From NCBI RefSeq assembly GCF_001654845.1, contig NZ_LXES01000046.1, positions 62,001 through 126,000 on the forward strand: 64,000 nt of DNA. The letters run 5' to 3'. This DNA comes from Enterobacter soli ATCC BAA-2102 (lineage in GTDB: Bacteria > Pseudomonadota > Gammaproteobacteria > Enterobacterales > Enterobacteriaceae). Made by a program: the position numbers and the translations under genes. The notes under the pieces are model-generated. The model saw only the letters and a list, made by a program, of their open reading frames with translations. It was not told the DNA's origin and made no database searches. Below, piece after piece: positions 43,230-52,370 of the stretch (its first letter is position 1; each line of letters opens with the position of its first letter).

Positions 43230-44163
43230 CGAACGCTCCCAGACGTTTCACGAACGCCAGATAGAGTGAAATAAGAACAATAGGAACCAGCGTGAACGCG
43301 GCGGCCATTGGCATATTGCCGATCGCCCCTTGCTGGGAATAGACCATATTGCCAATAAAGTAGCCCGGAGGCCCCACCAGTTGCGGCACGATAAAGTCAC
43401 CCAGCGTCAGTGAGAAGGTGAAAATCGACCCTGCGGCGATGCCAGGGATCGCCAGTGGCAACACCACATAGCGGAAGGTCTGGCGCGGCCGGGCACCCAG
43501 ATCGGCAGACGCCTGCAATAAAGAAGCAGGTAGCCGTTCCAGCGCCGCCTGCACCGGCAGGATCATAAACGGCAGCCAGATGTAGACGAACACCAAAAAA
43601 CGCCCAAGCCCGGAGGTCGAAAGCGTATTTCCGCCAATTGCAGGCAGCATGAGGATCGAAGTTAAAATCGGCTCCAGCCCCATATGGCTGAGAAACCACT
43701 GCGCCACCCCGTCTTTCGCCAGCAACAGCGTCCACGCGTAGGCCTTCACGATGTAGCTCGCCCACATCGGCAGCATCACGGCAATATAGAAAAACGCCTT
43801 CCACTTACCGCTGGTGTAACGGGCCATATACCAGGCCATCGGGAACGCCAGCACGGCGCTGGCAAGGGTGACCGCGATCGCCATGACCAGCGTTCGCACA
43901 ATGATGTCGTAATTGGCCGGGTTGAAAAGTGCCTGGATGTTCGCAAAAGTGAGATCCGGCGTGACCGACATGGTGAAGTCGTCAAAGGTATAAAACCCCT
44001 GCCACAGCAACGTCAGGAGCGATCCCAGATAGACGATACCAAACCACATTAACGGCGCAATCAGCAGCAGGAACAGCCCGAGCGACGGTTTGCGCCAGAA
44101 CAGCGCGGTAATGCGACTTAACCTGCCGTGGTGTGACGGAGTGTGTGAAACGCTCATATCCAT
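43219..44163 (-). CDS. ydcU: Putative spermidine/putrescine-type ABC permease YdcU
   Basis: This 314-residue inner-membrane protein (E. coli YdcU is 313) has an N-terminal cytoplasmic segment and six helices. The EAA loop is ASADLGARPRQTFRYVVLPL. The frame is open for 32 codons upstream, over the end of ydcT, but the ATG at 44163 follows AGAGGTG and gives the E. coli length. The ydcT stop lies within this SD, indicating translational coupling. Confidence 0.95.
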   Translation of the reverse strand: MDMSVSHTPSHHGRLSRITALFWRKPSLGLFLLLIAPLMWFGIVYLGSLLTLLWQGFYTFDDFTMSVTPDLTFANIQALFNPANYDIIVRTLVMAIAVTLASAVLAFPMAWYMARYTSGKWKAFFYIAVMLPMWASYIVKAYAWTLLLAKDGVAQWFLSHMGLEPILTSILMLPAIGGNTLSTSGLGRFLVFVYIWLPFMILPVQAALERLPASLLQASADLGARPRQTFRYVVLPLAIPGIAAGSIFTFSLTLGDFIVPQLVGPPGYFIGNMVYSQQGAIGNMPMAAAFTLVPIVLISLYLAFVKRLGAFDAL

Positions 44164-44164
44164 T

Positions 44165-45178
44165 TCACCTCTCCTCATGCAGCAGGACCATAGCCTCGCG
44201 TGACCACGATGCCAGTACCTGCTGCCCCGGCTCCACGCCCGCAGGCACCGTTGCACCACTAAGATTTGCCTGACTCACCAGCAGTTTCTCACCGTCGGCC
44301 AGTTTGAGTTCAAAACGTGTTGCCGCCCCCTGATACTGCACCGCCTGCACCACCCCCTGCACCTGCACTTCACCGCTTTCATTCAGGCGAATATGTTCCG
44401 GGCGTAGCGAATACATGCCTTCCATGCCGCAAACGCGGTGCGCGATCCCGGCATCAAATACATTTGAGGTGCCGACAAAACTCGCCACGAATGGCGTACG
44501 CGGGCGCATGTACAGCTCACGCGGGGTATCGACCTGCTCGATACGGCCGTTATTGAAGACCGCCACACGGTCAGACATCGACAGGGCTTCGCCCTGATCG
44601 TGGGTGACGAAAATAAAGGTGATACCCAGTTCTTGCTGGAGCTTTTTGAGTTCGAACTGCATCTGTTCGCGCAATTTAAGATCGAGCGCGCCTAAGGGTT
44701 CATCCAGCAGCAGTACGCGCGGTTCATTGACCAGCGCGCGCGCAATCGCCACGCGTTGACGCTGCCCGCCGGACAGTTGCGAAGGTTTACGGGCGACGGC
44801 AAAACTCAACCCGACTTTGTCCAGCGCTTCACGCGCCTGAGCATGACGTTTTTTCTTATCGATTCCTTTGACCATCAGGCCGTAGGCGACGTTGTCGAGA
44901 ATAGACATATGCGGGAACAACGCATAATCCTGGAACACCGTGTTCACATCTCGCTCCCACGGGGGCAGTTCGCTGGCCTCTTTACCGAAGATTTTTATCG
45001 CGCCACCGCTTAACTGCTCAAACCCCGCGATCAGACGCAGGCAGGTGGTTTTGCCGGAGCCCGAAGGCCCCAGCATGGAGAAAAACTCCCCGTCACGGAT
45101 ACCAATGGTGACACCATCCACCGCCCGTACGTCACCGTACAGACGGGAAACATCATTGAACTCTACTGCGTACGTCAT
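44165..45178 (-). CDS. ydcT: ABC transporter ATP-binding protein YdcT
   Basis: This 337-residue PotA-type ATPase has Walker A GPSGSGKTT near residues 38-46, signature LSGGQRQRVAIARAL near 137, and Walker B VLLLDEPLGALDL near 157. A C-terminal TOBE regulatory domain of about 100 residues follows. It powers YdcUV. It lies 17 bp downstream of ydcS. Confidence 0.96.
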   Translation of the reverse strand: MTYAVEFNDVSRLYGDVRAVDGVTIGIRDGEFFSMLGPSGSGKTTCLRLIAGFEQLSGGAIKIFGKEASELPPWERDVNTVFQDYALFPHMSILDNVAYGLMVKGIDKKKRHAQAREALDKVGLSFAVARKPSQLSGGQRQRVAIARALVNEPRVLLLDEPLGALDLKLREQMQFELKKLQQELGITFIFVTHDQGEALSMSDRVAVFNNGRIEQVDTPRELYMRPRTPFVASFVGTSNVFDAGIAHRVCGMEGMYSLRPEHIRLNESGEVQVQGVVQAVQYQGAATRFELKLADGEKLLVSQANLSGATVPAGVEPGQQVLASWSREAMVLLHEER

Positions 45179-45195
45179 GTTCTGCTCCCGGGCGA

Positions 45196-46341
45196 TTAAC
45201 GGCCGCCCATGATGGCGATGTAATCCTGCGTCCAGCGGCTGTACGAAACATATTTGCCCCCTTCTGCAATCGGCGTTTTCCAGAACATAATTTTGTCGAA
45301 GTAGTTATAGCCGTTGGTTTCGCAGCCTTTGTCGCCCAGCAGCGTGCTGGCCTTACAGCCTTCAGCAACAACCGGTAACGAGCCAAACCATGCCGCCAGA
45401 TCCCCCTGCAATTTTGGCGTCAGTGACCAGTTCATCCATTTGTAGGCGCACATCGGGTGTTTAGCTTCCGCATGAAGCATGGTGGTGTCTGCCCATCCGG
45501 TCACACCCTCTTTCGGGAAGACGGTGGCGATAGGCTGGTTATCTGCTTTGAGGGCGTTCGCCTGGTATGGCCAGGCGCTGGAGGCCACTACGCCTTCGTT
45601 TTTGAAGTCGCTCATCTGAACGGTGGTGTCATGCCAGTAGCGGTGGATAAGCGCATGTTGTTCGCGCAGCACTTTCAGGACCGCAGCATACTGTTTTTCC
45701 GTCAACTGATACGGGTCGGTGATCCCCAATGCCGGCTGGGTGGCTTTCACAAACAGCGCCGCATCAGCAATGTAAATCGGACCATCATAGGCCTGAACGC
45801 GGCCCTGGTTAGTTTTGCCGTCCGGCAGGTCTTGTTTCACAAAGACCACTTTCCAGCTGTCAGGCGGCGTCGGGAAGGTTTTGGTGTTGTACATCAGCAG
45901 GTTCGGCCCCCACTGATACGGCGTGCCGTAAACCTTACCGCCTACGTTAAACCACGCCCCTTTAACGATGCGCGGATCGATGGTTTTCCAGTTGGGGATC
46001 AAATCAGGATTAATCGGCTGAACGCGTTTACCCGCAATCAAACGCAGGGACGCATCACCAGAGGCGGTTACCAGGTCATAACCGCCTTTTGCCATCAGGC
46101 TGACCATTTCATCGGAAGTGGCGGCGGTTTTGACATTTACCGCGCATCCGGTGTCTTTTTCGAATTGCGTTACCCAGTCATAGTTTTTATCGGTCTGACC
46201 GCGCTCGATATACCCCGGCCAGGCAATAATATCCAGTCGACCTTCCCCTTCGCCAATCGCCTTTGGTGGCTCAGCGGCTTGCGCTGTCATGATAGTCATA
46301 CCGAGCGCGCACAGGCTGCTGCGGGCAAATTTTTTGCTCAT
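45196..46341 (-). CDS. ydcS: Periplasmic binding protein YdcS
   Basis: This 381-residue protein (same length as E. coli YdcS) has a signal peptide ending near residue 22 (..MTAQAAEPP) and a PotD/PotF-like fold. E. coli YdcS is induced in stationary phase and has also been reported to show polyhydroxybutyrate synthase activity. AGGAG seven or eight bases before the ATG supports the start. It heads the operon, with the promoter in the 302-bp gap after ydcR. Confidence 0.95.
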   Translation of the reverse strand: MSKKFARSSLCALGMTIMTAQAAEPPKAIGEGEGRLDIIAWPGYIERGQTDKNYDWVTQFEKDTGCAVNVKTAATSDEMVSLMAKGGYDLVTASGDASLRLIAGKRVQPINPDLIPNWKTIDPRIVKGAWFNVGGKVYGTPYQWGPNLLMYNTKTFPTPPDSWKVVFVKQDLPDGKTNQGRVQAYDGPIYIADAALFVKATQPALGITDPYQLTEKQYAAVLKVLREQHALIHRYWHDTTVQMSDFKNEGVVASSAWPYQANALKADNQPIATVFPKEGVTGWADTTMLHAEAKHPMCAYKWMNWSLTPKLQGDLAAWFGSLPVVAEGCKASTLLGDKGCETNGYNYFDKIMFWKTPIAEGGKYVSYSRWTQDYIAIMGGR

Positions 46342-46643
46342 TAGATTTACTCCTGTCGCAATGAAATTTGGCGGCAGCCGTGCCGTAAAAATATCTCCCT
46401 AATTAAACGTAGACCGCGCAAATGGGCCGCACCCTGCGGCTTAAGGAAATTTCATCAGGTTGTGACCGAGGGCGCATTCCCCGTTAACTGGATTATAGAC
46501 AAGGGGTTAGCGCTGAGAGGCGGTATGCAGATTTCCTATGATGCAAAAGAAAAAGCACCGCGGGATATTCGCAGTGCTTTATCTGAGATAAGGATTGTTT
46601 ATTTTTGAAGGGACATTACGCCCCGGAAATCTGGCGATAATTA
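46342..46643. other. 302-bp gap holding the ydcS promoter region and ydcR terminator
   Basis: No gene is seen. The right side carries the ydcR terminator (separate entry). On the left, a leftward CTACGTT-like -10 near 46402-46408 resembles the sigma-S consensus CTATACT only loosely. This fits the known RpoS dependence of ydcS in E. coli but is weak evidence. Confidence 0.4.
46546..46580 (-). terminator. Rho-independent terminator after ydcR
   Basis: Read leftward, AGCACTGC and GCGGTGCT form an 8-bp stem (one G-U pair) with a nine-base loop, followed by TTTTTCTTTTGC. It lies 64 bp beyond the ydcR stop codon. Confidence 0.8.
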
Positions 46644-48053
46644 TTATTCCATCATCGTGCTTATTAATTTCCCTAACTGACTGACCGCCTGCTCCTCTCG
46701 CTCGCCCCACGCCCAGGAGGTATTAAAACGGAAGAACGGTGTCCAGGCGTCAGAGGTTGAAAACATTTTGCCCGGCGCGATGCTGATGTGGTGCTCCAGC
46801 GCTTTTTCGCTCAGCAACCCGGCATCCAGCGGCGCGGGCAGCTCCAGCCATAAGAAGTAGCCGCTGTCGTTATGATGGATTTTCACCCCCGCAGGCATAT
46901 GGCGCAAAAGCGACTGCCACGCCAACTGCTTACGTTCGGCCAGCGTGCGCCGCAGGCGGCGAAGATGAGCGTCATAGCGTTTTGTCGCCAGATAATCCAC
47001 CAGCGCCAGCTGCATGGGCGAACTGGTGGATAGCGTGCTCATCAGCTGTAACTGCTGAATGCGACGGGCATGTTTCCCGGCGGCCACCCAGCCGATACGA
47101 AAGCCAGCCACCAGACATTTTGAAAATGACGAGCAGTGCAGCGTCATGTCCTGGGTGTCCCACGCTTTGGCCGGAAGCGGTTTTTCACGGCCAAAATAGA
47201 GCTCGCTGTAAACATCATCTTCAATCAGAGTGACGTTGTAACGGGTCAACAGCGCCACCAAATGCGTTTTTTTCTCGGTGCTTAGCGTAAATCCAAGCGG
47301 GTTCTGGCTGTTGGTCATCAGCCAGCAGGCTTTGACCGGATATTCATTCAGCGCATGTTCAAGCGCGTTCAGATCGATCCCGTCGCGGACGTCAGTGGCA
47401 ATGGACAGCGCTTTTAATTTCAGGCGTTCGAGCGCCTGAAGTGCGCCGTAAAAACAGGGGTTTTCGACAATAACCCAGTCGCCAGGCTCGGTCACCGCCT
47501 GCAAACTGAGGTTGAGCGCCTCAAGCGCCCCGGCGGTGATGACAATTTCTTCCGGCGAGATGTTCATCCCCTGCTGGGCGTAACGGCGGGCAATGGCATG
47601 ACGTAAATCGACGTTACCCGGCGGCAGGTTTTCAATCACACTCATGGCGGTGGCTGTTTTACTGACGTTAGCAAGCGAGCGGTTGAGCTGCTGGAGCGGG
47701 AAGAGCCGGGGATCAGGAAACGCCGAAGCAAAAGGCACCACAGAAGGATCGCGGCTGGCCTGCAACACGTCGAAGATATAGGTGTTGATATCCACCACTT
47801 CATCGCGCATCACCTGGGCAGGTGGCGAAGGCTGTTGTGTGGTCGGGCGCGAGGCAACGTAATAGCCCGACTGCGGTCTTGCGACAATCCTTCCCTGGCT
47901 TTCCAGCATCTGATAGGCATGGCCAACGGTCATGAAACTCATGCCGCTGCTCGCAACCTGCTCACGCAGGGAAGGCAGCTTATCGCCTGGCAGCCATGCG
48001 CCAAGCTCAATTTGCGAGATAATTTGTTGCGCCAGACGCTGGTATTTTTTCAT
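46644..48053 (-). CDS. ydcR: MocR-type regulator YdcR (GntR HTH fused to aminotransferase domain)
   Basis: This 469-residue protein (E. coli YdcR is 468) has a GntR winged helix in residues 5-75 and a fold-type I aminotransferase-like domain. The PLP-binding Lys is in SSFSKCLVAGFRIGW near residue 310. MocR proteins sense PLP or amino-compound adducts. Its place upstream of ydcSTUV-patD suggests it regulates them. AAGGAG six bases before the ATG at 48053 fixes the start; the frame opens seven codons earlier. Confidence 0.95.
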   Translation of the reverse strand: MKKYQRLAQQIISQIELGAWLPGDKLPSLREQVASSGMSFMTVGHAYQMLESQGRIVARPQSGYYVASRPTTQQPSPPAQVMRDEVVDINTYIFDVLQASRDPSVVPFASAFPDPRLFPLQQLNRSLANVSKTATAMSVIENLPPGNVDLRHAIARRYAQQGMNISPEEIVITAGALEALNLSLQAVTEPGDWVIVENPCFYGALQALERLKLKALSIATDVRDGIDLNALEHALNEYPVKACWLMTNSQNPLGFTLSTEKKTHLVALLTRYNVTLIEDDVYSELYFGREKPLPAKAWDTQDMTLHCSSFSKCLVAGFRIGWVAAGKHARRIQQLQLMSTLSTSSPMQLALVDYLATKRYDAHLRRLRRTLAERKQLAWQSLLRHMPAGVKIHHNDSGYFLWLELPAPLDAGLLSEKALEHHISIAPGKMFSTSDAWTPFFRFNTSWAWGEREEQAVSQLGKLISTMME

Positions 48054-48136
48054 CAGATTCTCCTTGCTGACCAATAGTGTATATCAGAAGAAGAAAAAGA
48101 GAAGATTTTGCTAACTGTTATGGTTTAACGGTGTGA

Positions 48137-48325
48137 TTACTTGCGGAACTCAGTCACTGCGCTTTGGGCAAAGCGGGCAGCGGCTAAATGATCGAGCGTA
48201 ATCATCGACGATTTGCAGAAAATGCATTTCGCACCGTGTGGATTTTTTTCTGACACATCAAAAACTGAAGTGCGGTACTGCGAGCCATGACAGCATGGGC
48301 AGCGGAAATGGATATAAGAAGTCAT
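48137..48325 (-). CDS. Small zinc-ribbon protein of the YmcF/YnfQ/YnfU cold-shock type
   Basis: This 62-residue protein contains HFRCPCCHGSQYRTS and GAKCIFCKS, that is two CxxC pairs fit to bind one zinc ion. This pattern is shared with the small E. coli proteins YmcF and YnfQ, produced in cold shock, which lie next to csp genes. No csp gene is present here. AGGAG six bases before the ATG at 48325 fixes the start, although the frame is open for another 33 codons. Function is unknown. Confidence 0.8.
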   Translation of the reverse strand: MTSYIHFRCPCCHGSQYRTSVFDVSEKNPHGAKCIFCKSSMITLDHLAAARFAQSAVTEFRK

Positions 48326-48753
48326 AAGATTCTCCTGTAAACGTAAAAAACGTAAATTGCTAATGGGCCATTCAGGCGATAGTGGTATGAAACAAAACTT
48401 ATCGGAGTGTAGAAAAAGACCCAAGAGAGGCTGCGGAGAGGCACAACGTGATGAGAACTGCTTTATAAAACTACGTCAGATATTTATTTGAAATCAAAAC
48501 CAGAAGGACATTAACGCACGGCGATGACCATAAAGCAAGCGAATTAATAAATAAAATGCATAAGAATAATCTTTTTATAATCCATCGAATTATGTCTTCT
48601 CTGTTGATGCTTCCAGGCAAAACCAGCTATATCAGATGCCAAAAAAACATACCTTTAGCAAACTGTTATACATAAATTTCATTTTTCTGCGTCTGATACT
48701 GCGCTTCGCGACCCCATACCATAACAGCACACCGTTTGACATTGAGGCTGTGC
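48326..48753. other. 428-bp AT-rich gap before the bd-oxidase operon
   Basis: A perfect -10 hexamer TATAAT lies at 48576-48581 on the + strand but no good -35 precedes it at 16-18 bp, suggesting an activated promoter with a leader of about 165 bases for cioA. On the other strand the region forms the leader of the zinc-ribbon gene. No csp or other gene was found. Confidence 0.5.
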
Positions 48754-50151
48754 ATGTTTGGTTTAGATGCTTTTCATCTTGCGAGGATACAATTCGCATT
48801 CACCGTATCCTTTCACATTATTTTCCCGGCGATCACCATCGGCCTGGCGAGCTACCTCGCCGTGCTGGAAGGGTTGTGGTTGAAAACGAAAAATCCGGTA
48901 TGGCGTTCGCTTTACCATTTCTGGTCAAAAATCTTTGCCGTTAACTTTGGCATGGGGGTGGTTTCAGGCCTGGTGATGGCCTACCAGTTCGGCACCAACT
49001 GGAGCGGATTCTCCCAGTTCGCCGGGAGTATTACCGGCCCCCTGCTCACCTACGAAGTATTAACCGCCTTCTTCCTGGAAGCGGGTTTCCTCGGGGTAAT
49101 GCTGTTCGGCTGGAACAAAGTCGGGCCGGGATTGCACTTCTTTTCAACCTGTATGGTGGCGCTCGGCACGATCATCTCAACCTTCTGGATCCTGGCCTCG
49201 AACAGCTGGATGCAGACCCCGCAGGGTTATGAAATCGTCAACGGTCAGGTTGTGCCCGTCGACTGGTTTGCCGTGGTGTTTAACCCCTCCTTCCCGTATC
49301 GCCTGCTGCACATGTCGATAGCGGCATTCCTGAGTAGCGCGCTCTTTGTCGGCGCGTCTGCGGCCTGGCATTTACTGCGCGGCAACAATACGCCCGCTAT
49401 CCGCGCCATGTTCTCGATGGCGCTGTGGATGACCCTGATTGTTGCCCCCATTCAGGCGATGATTGGTGATATGCACGGTCTGAATACCCTTAAGCATCAG
49501 CCAGCGAAAATCGCCGCCATTGAAGGTCACTGGGAAAATCCGCCTGGCGAGCCGACACCGTTATTACTGTTTGGCCTGCCGGATATGGAGCAGGAGCGCA
49601 CGCGCTTTGGGCTTGAGATCCCGGCCCTGGGCAGCCTTATCCTCACGCACAGCCTGGATAAACAAGTTCCGGCGCTGAAAGAGTTCCCGAAAGAAGATCG
49701 CCCAAACTCCACCATCGTGTTCTGGTCATTCCGCATTATGGCCGGGCTGGGCATGTTGATGCTGCTGCTCGGGGTGGTGGCCGTCTGGCTGCGTTACAAG
49801 AAGCGCGTTTATTCCTCACGTCCCTTCCTGTGGTTTGCCCTGCTGATGGGCCCATCCGGGCTGATTGCCATTCTGGCGGGCTGGGTGACCACTGAAGTAG
49901 GTCGCCAGCCGTGGGTGGTGTATGGATTACAACGCACAAAAGATGCCGTATCGGCGCACGGCGATTTGCATATGAGCGTCAGTTTGCTGGCGTTCTTTGT
50001 GGTCTATACCTCCGTCTTTGGCGTGGGATACAGCTATATGGTGCGGCTGATTAAGAAAGGCCCTCAGGCGCACGAAACTTTTGCCACAGAATCCGATGGC
50101 CGCCCTGCGCGCCCGCTTTCTGCCGTTACTGAACTGAAGGAGAAACCATAA
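48754..50151 (+). CDS. cioA: Cytochrome bd-type quinol oxidase subunit I (CioA-like)
   Basis: This 465-residue polytopic subunit oxidises quinol and reduces O2. The N-terminal haem-ligand region is RIQFAFTVSFHIIFPAITIG, the next His is in LLHMSIAAFL near residue 190, and GWVTTEVGRQPWVVYG near 385 is the conserved GRQPW motif of CydA. The Q loop is short, and SFHIIFP is typical of the cyanide-insensitive (CioA) branch rather than E. coli CydA or AppC. The start at 48754 is chosen by alignment of this N-terminus; the open frame begins six codons earlier at a TTG. Its stop overlaps the next start. Confidence 0.88.
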   Translation: MFGLDAFHLARIQFAFTVSFHIIFPAITIGLASYLAVLEGLWLKTKNPVWRSLYHFWSKIFAVNFGMGVVSGLVMAYQFGTNWSGFSQFAGSITGPLLTYEVLTAFFLEAGFLGVMLFGWNKVGPGLHFFSTCMVALGTIISTFWILASNSWMQTPQGYEIVNGQVVPVDWFAVVFNPSFPYRLLHMSIAAFLSSALFVGASAAWHLLRGNNTPAIRAMFSMALWMTLIVAPIQAMIGDMHGLNTLKHQPAKIAAIEGHWENPPGEPTPLLLFGLPDMEQERTRFGLEIPALGSLILTHSLDKQVPALKEFPKEDRPNSTIVFWSFRIMAGLGMLMLLLGVVAVWLRYKKRVYSSRPFLWFALLMGPSGLIAILAGWVTTEVGRQPWVVYGLQRTKDAVSAHGDLHMSVSLLAFFVVYTSVFGVGYSYMVRLIKKGPQAHETFATESDGRPARPLSAVTELKEKP

Positions 50152-51161
50152 TGGGTATCGATCTTTCCGTTATCTGGTTTGTCATCATCGTCTTTGCCAC
50201 ACTGATGTATATCGTGATGGACGGCTTTGATCTGGGGATTGGCATTCTGTTCCCGGCAACGCAAAACGCCGACGATCGTGATGTGATGGTCAACAGCGTT
50301 GCGCCCGTCTGGGATGGCAACGAAACCTGGCTGGTGCTCGGCGGCGCAGCGTTGTTCGGCGCATTCCCGCTGGCCTATGCTGTGATTATTGATGCCCTGA
50401 CCATTCCGCTGACATTAATGCTGATCGGACTTATATTCCGCGGCGTTGCCTTTGAGTTTCGTTTTAAGGCTACGCCGGCGCACCGTCCTTTCTGGGATAA
50501 AGCCTTTATTGGCGGGTCGATTTTGGCCACCTTCACCCAGGGCGTGACGGTGGGTGCGGTGATCAATGGATTTACGGTAACCGGGCGCACTTACACGGGC
50601 GGGCCATTCGACTGGTTTACGGCGTTTAATCTGTTCTGCGGCGTGGGTCTGGTGGTGGCGTACGCCCTGCTCGGTTCAACGTGGCTGGTAATGAAAAGTG
50701 AGAACGCCCTTCAGCAGCGGATGCGCCAGGTGTCAAAGCGCCTGCTGCTGATGCTGCTGGTGATTATCGCCGCGATCAGTGCCTGGACTCCACTGACGCA
50801 CTCCGCCATTGCCGCGCGCTGGTTTACGCTGCCGAACCTGTTCTTCCTGTTGCCTGTACCGGTGCTGGTTGTGGTGTTTAGTCTGTTCCAGTGGCGCAGC
50901 CTGAATAACCCAGCGAGTCATAATCTGCCGTTTGTTCTGACGCTGGGGCTGATTTTCCTCGGGTTTAGCGGGCTTGGGATCAGCATCTGGCCACATATTA
51001 TTCCGCCGTCGATTACCCTGTGGCAGGCCGCAGCCCCGGCGCAAAGTCAGGGGTTCATGCTGGTGGGGGCGCTGCTGATTATTCCGGTTATTTTGGTCTA
51101 CACATTCTGGAGCTACTACGTCTTTCGCGGAAAAGTACAGCATGGGGAGGGTTATCACTGA
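50151..51161 (+). CDS. cioB: Cytochrome bd-type quinol oxidase subunit II (CioB-like)
   Basis: This 336-residue protein with about eight or nine membrane helices has the length of Pseudomonas CioB (about 335) and is shorter than E. coli CydB (379). It contains IVMDGFDLGIGILFP and NGNETWLVL-like WDGNETWLVLGGAALFGAFP, both conserved in subunit II. It starts on the last base of the cioA stop (TAATG) and ends overlapping the small third gene (TGATG), so the three are co-translated. Confidence 0.92.
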   Translation: MGIDLSVIWFVIIVFATLMYIVMDGFDLGIGILFPATQNADDRDVMVNSVAPVWDGNETWLVLGGAALFGAFPLAYAVIIDALTIPLTLMLIGLIFRGVAFEFRFKATPAHRPFWDKAFIGGSILATFTQGVTVGAVINGFTVTGRTYTGGPFDWFTAFNLFCGVGLVVAYALLGSTWLVMKSENALQQRMRQVSKRLLLMLLVIIAAISAWTPLTHSAIAARWFTLPNLFFLLPVPVLVVVFSLFQWRSLNNPASHNLPFVLTLGLIFLGFSGLGISIWPHIIPPSITLWQAAAPAQSQGFMLVGALLIIPVILVYTFWSYYVFRGKVQHGEGYH

Positions 51162-51289
51162 TGCAACAACCGGTCTGGAAACGCCTGATGTGGCTGGCCC
51201 TCATCTGGGGTAGCAGCGTCCTGGCTCTGGCGGGTGTGAGTATGGTCTTTCGCCTGCTGATGGCTGCCGCTGGGTTTAAATCTCACTAA
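51161..51289 (+). CDS. DUF2474 small membrane subunit of the bd oxidase
   Basis: This 42-residue peptide with one membrane helix (MWLALIWGSSVLALAGVSMVF) is translationally coupled to cioB. DUF2474 peptides occur after CioAB-type oxidases and are thought to play a CydX-like stabilising role. It is missed by most gene finders because of its length. Confidence 0.85.
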   Translation: MQQPVWKRLMWLALIWGSSVLALAGVSMVFRLLMAAAGFKSH

Positions 51290-51296
51290 CCGACAA

Positions 51297-51321
51297 ACCG
51301 GGCTGCATTAGGCGGCCCGGT
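51297..51321 (+). terminator. Possible terminator after the bd-oxidase operon
   Basis: ACCGGGC and GCCCGGT form a 7-bp stem with an 11-base loop, followed only by GTTCTCTC, so the U-tract is weak. Confidence 0.5.
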
Positions 51322-51414
51322 GTTCTCTCGCACTTTCAGATAAACCCCATTAACTCACACAGGAGTATCGTTACACTGTAATTGATTCACGGAATTTATA
51401 GTTTGAGAAGAAAT

Positions 51415-51855
51415 ATGAAAAAGCTCGTTGCGTTAAGTTTGTTCAGCCTGGTGCTCGCCGGCTGCGTTAATCCCGGTAAAGCGTCCGTTCAGGCAGATCA
51501 ACTCCAGAACCATCGCTTCATTCTGGAAAATGTGGACGGTAAAGCCGTGACGACCACCGCAACGCGGCCTGAAATTAGCTTCAGTGGTGCGCAGTCAGAT
51601 ATTAGTCTGATCAAAAACATTACCGTTTCCGGCGTGATGTGTAATCGCTTTAGCGGCGAGGGGAAATTGTCCGAAGGCGAGCTTAAGGTTAAGACGCTGG
51701 CCATGACCCGCAAATTATGTACAGAGCCGCAGCTTAACGAGCTGGATCAGGCGATCGGCAATATGCTGCGCAAAGGGGCGCAGGTCGACCTGACTGAAGA
51801 CCAGTTAACGCTGGCAACCGCGGAGAAAACGCTGACCTTTAAACGGGCAGAGTAA
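51415..51855 (+). CDS. hslJ: HslJ, heat-inducible outer-membrane lipoprotein (META domain)
   Basis: This 146-residue protein has a lipoprotein signal peptide with lipobox LAGC near residue 17, then a META-domain fold (FILENVDGK.., GVMCNRFSGEG, ALAMTRKLC-type motif). It matches E. coli HslJ, which is heat-induced and affects novobiocin resistance. The ATG at 51415 is chosen by the signal peptide; an upstream in-frame ATT-type extension is spurious. It is convergent with ydbJ with no gap. Confidence 0.93.
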   Translation: MKKLVALSLFSLVLAGCVNPGKASVQADQLQNHRFILENVDGKAVTTTATRPEISFSGAQSDISLIKNITVSGVMCNRFSGEGKLSEGELKVKTLAMTRKLCTEPQLNELDQAIGNMLRKGAQVDLTEDQLTLATAEKTLTFKRAE

Positions 51856-52122
51856 TCAGTAGTTTCCGCAGGTTCCTACGGCAAGCGACTGTTCACTGCA
51901 ACGTTTGCCGTTTGGCAGTGCGCACATCCCAATCGCGGAGCCGTCAAGTTGACGGGCAACGGATAGCGAGCCGCCAATCATCGCACAATTGGCCTGACCT
52001 GAGCTGGTCATTGCCGCTTTCATCCCCGGCGTAACGTGCGCGGCAGTCGCTTGCTGCACAGGTTCACTGCTACAGGCCGACAACAATAATGCGGCACACC
52101 CCACCCATAACGCTAAACGCAT
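51856..52122 (-). CDS. ydbJ: YdbJ, DUF333 lipoprotein
   Basis: This 88-residue protein has a lipobox LSAC near residue 16 and a DUF333 domain (GQANCAMIGGSLSVARQLDGS..GMCALPNGKRC) with paired cysteines. The family is found in putative haemolysin-like lipoproteins of unknown role. Its neighbours hslJ and ydbK are the same as in E. coli. Confidence 0.92.
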   Translation of the reverse strand: MRLALWVGCAALLLSACSSEPVQQATAAHVTPGMKAAMTSSGQANCAMIGGSLSVARQLDGSAIGMCALPNGKRCSEQSLAVGTCGNY

Positions 52123-52337
52123 ACTTTTTTCCCCATCAACAGTAACGAAACCTAAGCATAATAGGCATCACACCGCGCTGCGTCGAGTGCCAGAATGCGT
52201 ATTTATGCATTCAGGAAACAAATGCTCACGTTTTTTTTGCCAAAAAGTTGATCTACTCATTGATGCAGAGAATACCGAGGACACAAAAGCGAAAATCGAA
52301 AAACCCGACCTTTGCTAAAATAAGGGAATAATTATCA

Positions 52338-52370
52338 GGATCCGTAGCGGTTTCACGGGTCCCCTTTTTT
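52338..52370 (+). terminator. Terminator-like hairpin in the ydbK leader (possible attenuator)
   Basis: GGATCCGT and ACGGGTCC form an 8-bp stem (one G-U pair) with a nine-base loop, followed directly by CCTTTTTTG. It ends 24 bp before the ydbK ATG and there is no gene upstream on this strand for it to terminate except hslJ, 480 bp away. A -10-like element just upstream would place it at the very 5' end of the mRNA instead. Confidence 0.55.

Noticed and set aside
45457..46344. 295-codon plus-strand frame over ydcS
   Set aside because: It mirrors the ydcS coding region, lacks a ribosome-binding site and shows no recognisable motif.
52240..52270. FNR site before ydbK
   Set aside because: TTGAT-CTAC is followed by TCATT, which does not match the ATCAA half-site.
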